A stretch of DNA of 64,000 bases. It comes from Spodoptera frugiperda. Taxonomy: Eukaryota > Arthropoda > Insecta > Lepidoptera > Noctuidae. The notes beneath the pieces were generated by a model. It saw nothing but the letters and a program-made list of their open reading frames with translations. It did not search any database and had not been told where the DNA came from. The stretch covers positions 3,247,501-3,311,500 of the forward strand of contig NC_064233.1 of NCBI RefSeq assembly GCF_023101765.2. The letters are read 5' to 3'. A program made the position numbers and the translations under genes. Positions 57,524-64,000 of this stretch are shown here, one piece after another; the stretch's first letter is position 1, and every line of letters begins with the position of its first letter.

Positions 57524-57952
57524 TCAGTAGCAAACGATAGGTTCACAGCCGCACGAGCACTTTCCGGAGATAGACACGGCTCCAGCAGCCGGCACGGCGC
57601 CGCCGAAGCTCACAGCGCCCATGATGGGGACCTGACCACCGATAGCAGTAGTACCGGAGACTGGCAGCTCACCAGCGACCGCCACGTTGCCTTCACCGGC
57701 GCCGCCGTAAGCAGCACCTCCGTATGCAGCAGCAGGAGCAAGTGCGCCACCATAAGCAGATCCGATGGCACCAAGACCGAGAGCACCAAGACCGAGGGCA
57801 CCACCACATGGAGCAGCAGGAGCGAGCAGAGCAGGAGCAGGAGCTAAAGCTGGGGCTCCACACCCGCAGCCAACACCGCCGAGGTACTGACCGAACACTA
57901 CCTGGACCAAGCAAGCTTGGATGCAGACCAACAGAACAGCGAGCCTAGACAT
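57524..57952 (-). CDS. Intronless class A chorion protein (A15)
   Basis: 142 aa, the tandem copy of A14 with the same uninterrupted MSRLAVLLVCIQACLVQ-VVFGQ junction. The visible protein change is GEGNVAVAGELPVSG instead of GEGNVAVLGELPVSG, which makes the motif match the main cluster A genes and may reflect a short conversion. End CSCGCEPIVCY. Confidence 0.92.
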   Translation of the reverse strand: MSRLAVLLVCIQACLVQVVFGQYLGGVGCGCGAPALAPAPALLAPAAPCGGALGLGALGLGAIGSAYGGALAPAAAYGGAAYGGAGEGNVAVAGELPVSGTTAIGGQVPIMGAVSFGGAVPAAGAVSISGKCSCGCEPIVCY

Positions 57953-58295
57953 GTTTGATGTTCGTTTGTGTTCAACGAGGAGCTGAAGACTGAATGATGT
58001 TCCTACTTGTAGACCACGTTTATATAGTGCACGAGTGTGTTATCAGAACGACGCGAGTTATTGTCTATGTTCTACTGAAACAAAGCCCTCCATAGCAAAT
58101 ATTTCAAGGTCACGTCACTTACACAACGCACACTCGCATTTCTCCATTTCCTCACATTACTCGCACAACTACTGATAAACGTTTGCAAAGTTCATTTCAA
58201 AATTCACTAAAACTAGATAAGGAACACGTTTCACTATAAATACTCGATCGATTCTTGGAACAATCATTGTCAAGTTTGCTTCAACACAAAGTACA
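57953..58295. promoter_or_regulatory. Bidirectional promoter of A15/B16
   Basis: 343 bp, apparently identical to the A14/B15 promoter. TATATAAA faces A15 (complement of 58019-58026) and TATAAATA is at 58235-58242 for B16. Confidence 0.8.
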
Positions 58296-58916
58296 ATGGC
58301 CGCCAAGCTGATCCTCGTCCTCTGCGCTCAGGCGCTCTTCGTCCAGGTGGCATTCAGTCAGTGCCTCGGTCGTGCAGCTATCGCTGCCCCTGCCTTACCC
58401 TGCCCTGCGGTTGTTGCACCGAGCTGTGCTGGTAACGGTGTGATTGCTAATGGATGGATCGGTAACGGTCTGATCGGTACCGAATGGATCGGAAACGGTC
58501 TGATCGGCAATGGATTGGAAATCGTCCCCACCAGTGGCGGTGGACTGGCTGTGAGCAGCAGCTCTAGCATCGCTCCCAGCGGGCTCTCCCTAGCGTCTGA
58601 GAATGTGTTTGAGGGTGCTCTGTCCGTGGCTGGTGAGCTGCCGTTCGTGAGTGCTGTGGCTCTGGAGGGCGCGCTGCCCAGTGCTGGTGCTGGCGCCGTC
58701 AGCTACAGCTGCGGTAACGGTGTCACTGCTATCGAGAGCATCGCTCCTTCTGCTGCTGCTGCTATTGCTCCTGCGGTAGCAGCTGCAGCTCCTGCTGCTG
58801 CTTATGGCGCTGCAGCACGCTATGGTCTCGGTGGCTATGGACTGGGTGCTGCTGGCATCTCTCCTGCCGCTCTCGGACTCGGCTATGCAGGTCGCGGATG
58901 TGGCTGTGTCGTTTAA
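58296..58916 (+). CDS. Intronless class B chorion protein (B16)
   Basis: 206 aa, the tandem copy of B15; PALPCPAVVAP replaces PALPSPAVVAP. The nucleotide variants (ACCCTGCCCTG; GCTGCTTATGG) match B1 rather than B15. No intron in the signal peptide. The end is GYAGRGCGCVV. Confidence 0.92.
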   Translation: MAAKLILVLCAQALFVQVAFSQCLGRAAIAAPALPCPAVVAPSCAGNGVIANGWIGNGLIGTEWIGNGLIGNGLEIVPTSGGGLAVSSSSSIAPSGLSLASENVFEGALSVAGELPFVSAVALEGALPSAGAGAVSYSCGNGVTAIESIAPSAAAAIAPAVAAAAPAAAYGAAARYGLGGYGLGAAGISPAALGLGYAGRGCGCVV

Positions 58917-59279
58917 TATGAGAATACACAAAACAAAGTTTGATAATTTATGAATAATAAACTGATATCTTTGCAATTTATTTGATAATTTCATTTGAAA
59001 TCCTTTGAATAAGTAACATAATAACTATCATAAGATAACAGAAATCTAAGCACCAGTATTATATAATCGGCATTAAGCCCACCTAATGTACACTTTCATG
59101 TGCATGAAGAATTAAATAAATAAATAAATATATAAGTATTTAGGTATATAGTCAGTTTTAAGCCAATTTGTTCTACTTTGTTAACATTAAAACAATGTTA
59201 TTCAAAATCTCATTGTTAATTTTGTAAATTTGGCCTTCTGGAGGATAAGGCTAAATAAGCTTTGAAAAATATTCGTGTG
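58917..59279. other. 3' flank of B16
   Basis: A poly(A) signal (ATAATAAACTG) is shared with B15. A LINE tail (GGCATTAAGCCCACC ... AATAAATAAATA) lies at about 59087-59140. The remainder matches the B15 flank. Confidence 0.5.
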
Positions 59280-59873
59280 CTCAACAGATCGAGCCAGTAT
59301 TTCACTCCGGCCGTCTCCTGCTTCTGTATAAGGCGCAGGTTCGGCCCCATGAGAAATACTGCTCTCATTTTTGGGTGATTTGCACCTTAGTACCAGTTTC
59401 TTCCTGTAGACCGCGTTCAGCGGCGTGCGGTTCGGATTATTGAGTCTCAGGAAGTTTCAAACCGACTTGACACTTTGGCAATGCGTAGAGATGTAGCTTT
59501 GTAGTGCATTTTCTATCGCTTATACCACGGGGAGTGCTCTGAGAAATTGTTTGGTCTTATACCTGCCGCTTCTTTTCGCCATCGACCCACACGACAGCAT
59601 TTCCATCCCCACCATATAGATGGTTGGCAGGCCACAACTGTGCGCTTCTCGCGCAACTTTCTGCCTCGCACAGCACAACTGTGGAATGAGCTGTCGTCGG
59701 CGGTATTTCCGAACCGATATGACCTTCAAACCTTCAAGAAAAGAGCATTCTCCTTTTCAAAGAGCCGGCAACGCACCTGTGACTCCTCTGGTGTTGCGGG
59801 TGTCCATGAGCGGCGCTGATCGCTTACCATCAGGTGATCCGTCTGCTCGTTTACGGGCTTGTTCCATAAAAAA
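59280..59873 (+). repeat. LINE 3' part (reverse transcriptase C-terminus plus tail)
   Basis: The plus strand encodes FHPHHIDGWQATTVRFSRNF, LPRTAQLWNELSSAVFPNRY and DLQTFKKRAFSF, a jockey-like LINE C-terminal pattern, with frameshifts upstream. It ends CGCTTACCATCAGGTGATCC ... CCATAAAAAAA. It is the longest copy of the tail family seen at 14335, 29690 and 47392. Confidence 0.75.
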
Positions 59874-60487
59874 AGTGTAAATAACTTTTTTGATCGAACC
59901 TACATTTTGAGGCTTAGCAATCCTAAAACTATTATATAGAGGTAGGAATAAACCGATACGGTCGGCTTGTCATTAGAAATTATCATTAAGTGATTATACA
60001 GTATAGAGATCACTCATATGATTTAAATATAACTACGCAGGCAGTAACTACTCGACCACAGAAGCATAAAACAGCAAAGTATTTTAACGAAAACAGAAAT
60101 ATTAAAAAATAAATTTTCAACCAAAATAAGTAAAAAATAAGTAAATTAAATAAATCAAGTATTCAATTCTGTGTGAACAGCTCCATGTACCTTGGCCACA
60201 GAAGAGGTGTAATGTTGTAGATTGTCTAGGAATGTCACGGACATGTGGCGCGGCTGTTATAATTCCATATTTGTAAAGAGTGTTCAAATTACCTCAAAGA
60301 GAATAAATACACTTTTTGGCTTACCTACTGGGCCTATTTCGCTCATTTTTCGTATATCGTCAGCTAAGCTGATAAGAAATATGTGGTTTAAATAAAGTCA
60401 TAAGAGGTCTCCCCTACGGTAAACGGAACAAAAACATTGGATGGGCTTTGCTATAACATTGTTTATTTATGTAAATTTAGTGGGATC
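59874..60487. other. Remnant of the duplicated spacer
   Basis: The TTTTTTGATCGAACCTAC stretch near 59887 and the AAAAACATTGGATGGGCTTT stretch near 60428 match sequence near 57270 and 57388. This spacer therefore derives from the one before A15. No gene. Confidence 0.55.
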
Positions 60488-60984
60488 TCAGCAGTAGACG
60501 ACAGGTTCACAGCCGCACGAGCACTTTCCGGAGATAGACACGGCTCCAGCAGCCGGCACGGCGCCGCCGAAGCTCACAGCGCCCATGATGGGGACCTGAC
60601 CACCGATAGCAGTAGTACCGGAGACTGGCAGCTCACCAAGGACCGCCACGTTGCCTTCACTGGCTCCGCCGTTTGCAGCAGCAGGAGCAAGAGCGCAACC
60701 AATGGCAGCACTTCCGTATGCAGTAGCAGGAGCAAGAGCGCAACCATAAGCAGCACCTCGGTATGCAGAGGCAGGGGCAACAGCAGGAGGAGCAGCAGCA
60801 GGAGCAAGTGCGGCACCACAAGCACCAACTTCGTATGCAGTAGCCGGCGCAAGTGCGCCACCATGAGCAGATCCGATGGCACCAAGACCTTAAGCACCGA
60901 CACCGAGGACAGCACCACATGGAGCAGCAGGAGCGAGCAGAGCAGGAGCAGGAGCTCAAGCTGGGGCTCCACACCCGCAGCCAA
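60488..60984 (-). pseudogene. Class A chorion pseudogene (psiA16)
   Basis: The minus strand keeps the A14/A15-type body from GCGCGAPA to CSCGCEPVVYC and a stop at 60488-60490. It has two in-frame nonsense codons (complements of 60956-60958 and 60890-60892) and no signal peptide or promoter. Homology stops near 60985. The left arm is expanded with extra ALAPAxAYG-type units compared with A14. It appears to be the third copy of the intronless A gene, broken at its 5' side; no B partner follows. Confidence 0.85.
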
Positions 60985-61030
60985 CAGGTTTATGACATGT
61001 GAATCAAAAACAATAAACTGGTAATATGTA

Positions 61031-61268
61031 ACTGTGCAACTTACAGTACTCTCAACGGATCTTGGCAGGTCTGAACTACGTGCAGAAGGCTGCGCAATAA
61101 GTCTTTTTTAGAACCAAATGGTGGCATGAGGCGAGGTGCGGGGGGCGGCAATCTAGGCTAGAGATTGACCATTTCTAAATACAATTGACCCTTTACACTA
61201 ATTGCGCAGCCTTCTGCACGTAGTTCAGACCTGCCAAGATCCGTTGAGAGTACTGTAAGTTGCACAGT
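61031..61268. repeat. Perfect 68-bp inverted repeat with 102-bp loop
   Basis: 61031-61098 is the exact reverse complement of 61201-61268 (starts ACTGTGCAACTTACAGTACT). There is no coding capacity, and no clear target-site duplication is seen at the edges. It could be a foldback/MITE element or a hairpin RNA source. Confidence 0.85.
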
Positions 61269-61712
61269 GACTGCTTTAAATCGAATTACAAATTATTAAT
61301 AAAGTATGTTTTTTATAAAATAACAGATTAATAAGTAGCTATGCTATTATAGCTCATTTTTAACTTTTTGATTCAAAATTCACAATTTTAATTGCAATTT
61401 TCTTACTAAAGCGACACGTAGCCTCATCAGTACCTTTCTACATCGTACTATTTTTCTATGTATGTCGTTAAAAACTTACGTGTGTCACAAGATTACATAA
61501 CGTCCAGATAAAAGACAACAATGTCTGGATCACATAAAGAGTTGGTCCAGGTTGCGCCGACCCTGGTACAGGTCTTCAAGCGCCGGGGATGGTCGTGTGT
61601 TAACCCCTCCCGACCCGCGAAACGAGACTGACGGGCCCTCCAGCAACCTCAATAGCACTGCGAAACAAAACACAACCGTTATTTCACGCCGATATTCAAT
61701 GAGGCTATGGTA

Positions 61713-62012
61713 CGACTGCCTCGTTGTCCGAGTGGTTGCAAGTGCGACTGCTGGGCAAGGCGTCTCGGGTTCGATTCCCAGGGTGGACGAAGTATTACTG
61801 GGCTTTTTTCGGTTTTTCGAAAAATTTCTCAGTGGTAGCACGGTGTCTGGAAATGTGTCTGGTATATGGCAATAGGCTCAACACCTATTACATGGGACTT
61901 ATAACATAAAATTCTGGAATGTGGGTGTATATTGGCATTGTGTGCCATAATGTGCGCCTCTGCCTACCCCTTCGAGGATTAAAGGCGTGACATTATAATA
62001 AAAATAAAAAAA
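61713..62012 (+). mobile_element. Full-length SINE-A nested in an R1 copy
   Basis: The 300-bp element runs from CGACTGCCTCGTTGTCCGAG through a B box (GGTTCGATTCCC) to an A-rich end (ATAAAAATAAAAAA). It is flanked by a 9-bp target duplication GCTATGGTA (61704-61712 and 62013-62021). The flanks are the two halves of an R1 element on the minus strand. Confidence 0.9.
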
Positions 62013-62060
62013 GCTATGGTATCACGCCAGTTGGGTCGACCCATTCACGCCTCATATTCC

Positions 62061-62877
62061 GAGTAATTCATTCATGCTGTTTAACCCTGGGTATCTTGAG
62101 GGTTAAGCTGGGGTTTGATTTGAAATAAAAGGAGGTAGATAGTGATTACCAATCTCTTTTTAATTCCGAATTACTATACCAACCTAATGATATAGTACTG
62201 ATAGTTGATGTGATACCTGATACCAACCTAACCATAGATTCTCAGGATACTTATAGTATGGCCTGAGAATCTTAACACCGCGATTCATAAATTGCTCTCA
62301 AATAAAAAGTGCCATCTCTTGGTGACATTTAGTACTACGTTTTATTTGAATCGCGGGGTTTTGACACATACGTTGCTATGCGGTTAAACATTCCGCCCAC
62401 CAAGGACATTATGTGCAACATTATGTCCTTCTAAAGTTAAACAACCAAAATATATAGATAAAAAACCCTTACAATGTGACTTACATGACTAACTTATAAT
62501 GATAAAAACCGAACTTAACATAGAAATGCTTACAATGATAAAAAACCCGAACTAAACATAACAATACTTACAATGCTAAAAAAACCAAAATTACAATTCT
62601 ACAACAGTACTTAAAACTATCCTAACTTATGAATATCCCTAGGTAATTGGCAATACACACAGCTTAGATGTTGGCCTTTTGAACATTAAACGTGATAGAA
62701 CAATTACTGCGAATTGTAACTACCCATGTAAGATTGTCTAACCCCGAATGCTTTTCAACCACTCTGCCAAGAAGTCACTGACAGGTAAGTAAATTATTCT
62801 CGTTAATTACAAGATGAAATGAATGAATAAATAAAGAATGCTGCTGTCTACCGCCCACCCTGACGATATAAACGGAA
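62061..62877. other. Unassigned AT-rich sequence
   Basis: A weak palindrome around CCGCGATTCA (62279) and TGAATCGCGG (62347) is visible. No gene, and no LTR could be recognised next to the gag fragment. Confidence 0.3.
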
Positions 62878-64000
62878 TCAAGGTAAGGTAAGATCCTCTT
62901 TTCTTTTAGTTTTAAGTTTTTCCCGCACAGGTAACTGAACAGAATACTGGAAGGTGTCGCAGGTTCTGTTCCAGGTAAGTCCATTTTGCTTTATTTTATT
63001 GCTTGCTTGCTTATTTATCTCTTTTCCTACATCATCTAGTCCCTTGAACGAGTGTGTTTTCCCGATTGTTTTCCCTAGTAATTCACTGCTGTTGCTTAAC
63101 CCGTTTTGTACAGTGAATCCTCTCTTTGCTAGTAACTCGTTCATTTGATTATAGGTTTGCTTTCCCCTCATATGTTTATTTCCTAGTTTCTTCTTCAGGA
63201 TTTCGTTCTCACTGAGGTGAGTATGCATCACAGTAATATTTGATATATTCTGAGAAGCAGAAGCTACTAGATTGTTTTGCGATTCCACTCCAACTGTGGT
63301 TGAATATGCTCGCGTTGATGAATCTCCCTTAACACCAGCAGACTCCTGCTCACCTTTTGGGTGCAGCAAAGAGTGGTGTCTACGCCTACATATTCGACAC
63401 GATGCTGTACATTTACACAACCTAGCAGAGTGGTTGTATCCCAAACAATTGAAACATAAATTGTGATCCTGAACAAACTTACGTCGTACATCCACATCCT
63501 TATTAACAAATTGTTTGCAATTTCTTATTTTGTGCTCGCTACTGTTACACACCGGACATAACTTGGATGTACTGGCTGCTGTGTGGAATACCCTTTGCTT
63601 ACAAACAATGTTTTTACTAGACCTAGTTCCTAAGAATTCAAGTGCCCTATAACGTGCTGTTAAAAATTCTTTAAGCTGTTCAAATGTAGGCAGCTCATCT
63701 GAATCTATATTACTAGTGACCTTTAGTTCCCAATCCTTTCTGCTATCAGGATCTAGTTTTGATGTTACAATGTGAACTATTATAATATCCCATGAAGTTA
63801 CATCAATATCCAAATTCGTTAACGCATTTAAGCAATCTGATGTAGTATCCATTAATTCCTTTAAAGCACTAGCTGACTCTTGAACAATGTTTTTCTGACT
63901 AAGTAATCTAACCAAAATGCAATGAGATAAGTATTTCCTATTGTTATACCTAGTCTCCAACTGAGCCCAGCATCTTTCATAGTTGGCTTCAGAAATTGGT
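62878..64000 (-). mobile_element. BEL/Pao-type retrotransposon gag fragment, partial
   Basis: The minus-strand frame runs from the window edge to a stop at 62878 (more than 370 codons). The N-terminal visible part (SEANYERCWAQLETRYNN) fits the Pao gag domain. It is followed by zinc knuckles CPVCNSSEHKIRNC and CFNCLGYNHSARLC (C-X2-C-X4-H-X4-C) and CRICRRRHHSLLH. The frame stops without protease or reverse transcriptase, and the sequence beyond is not coding, so the element is truncated. The true start lies outside the window. Confidence 0.85.

Larger units (their letters stand above)
53921..59225. repeat. Tandem segmental duplication carrying the intronless pairs
   Basis: About 53921-55640 and 57526-59225 are direct copies 3,605 bp apart through both genes and the promoter. 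They match until shortly after the B genes, with indels further on. The left edge lies close to the A-gene stop (GTAGCAAACGATAGG). A broken third copy follows at 60488. Confidence 0.85.

Noticed and set aside
60437..61024. A 195-codon plus-strand frame rich in Ser/Arg (CSSRSKSAT repeats)
   Set aside because: It is the antisense reading of the class A pseudogene's Ala/Pro repeats.

Overview
The window is part of a moth chorion (eggshell) gene cluster. At least 32 class A (alpha-branch) and class B (beta-branch) chorion genes or gene remnants are recognisable. The evidence is an exon encoding a 17-residue signal-peptide start, usually one intron inside the signal peptide, a conserved central domain (A: GEGNVAVAGELPVAG...; B: MEFSPTSGGGLPVTSG...ACGNG) and Ala/Gly/Pro/Leu-rich arms ending in a short Cys-Gly motif. 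Almost all are arranged as head-to-head A/B pairs sharing a short (about 280-345 bp) bidirectional promoter with a TATA box facing each gene. Intron/exon structure, tRNA-headed SINEs, LINE tails and chorion genes place this in Lepidoptera; the repeat families look noctuid-like (inference from general familiarity, not a search). Local labels A1-A15, B1-B16 and psiA16 number the genes of each class left to right.

Layout. 0-5 kb: B1 (partner outside the window), pair A1/B2, and an orphan second terminal exon (B2x) behind B2. 5-8 kb: repeats and a deleted mariner-type element. 8-13.3 kb: pairs A2/B3 and B4/A3 as an inverted duplication. 14.8-24.8 kb: A4/B5, a short LTR element with two minisatellites, A5/B6, B7/A6. 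26.5-43.8 kb: B8/A7, then four same-orientation pairs A8/B9, A9/B10, A10/B11, A11/B12, partly a tandem segmental array. 45.4-51.9 kb: B13/A12 and the more diverged pair A13/B14. 53.9-61 kb: two nearly identical intronless pairs A14/B15 and A15/B16 (3,605 bp apart), followed by a nonsense-riddled class A pseudogene. 61-64 kb: a perfect 68-bp hairpin, a nested SINE and a BEL/Pao-type gag fragment running off the right edge.

How it works together. In silkmoths, paired A and B genes are co-expressed in ovarian follicle cells and their secreted products assemble the layered eggshell. Eleven of the pairs here carry a (A/G)GCTTATC (GATA-type) site in one fixed orientation between the two TATA boxes, consistent with shared control. 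Exons and promoters are close to identical between copies, whereas introns are clearly more diverged. The most unusual items are the intronless pairs, the duplicated terminal exon with an in-phase splice option, a B1/B16 conversion tract between genes 57 kb apart, a duplicated splice acceptor in B11, and a gene (A9) whose exon boundary was eaten by a repeat insertion.
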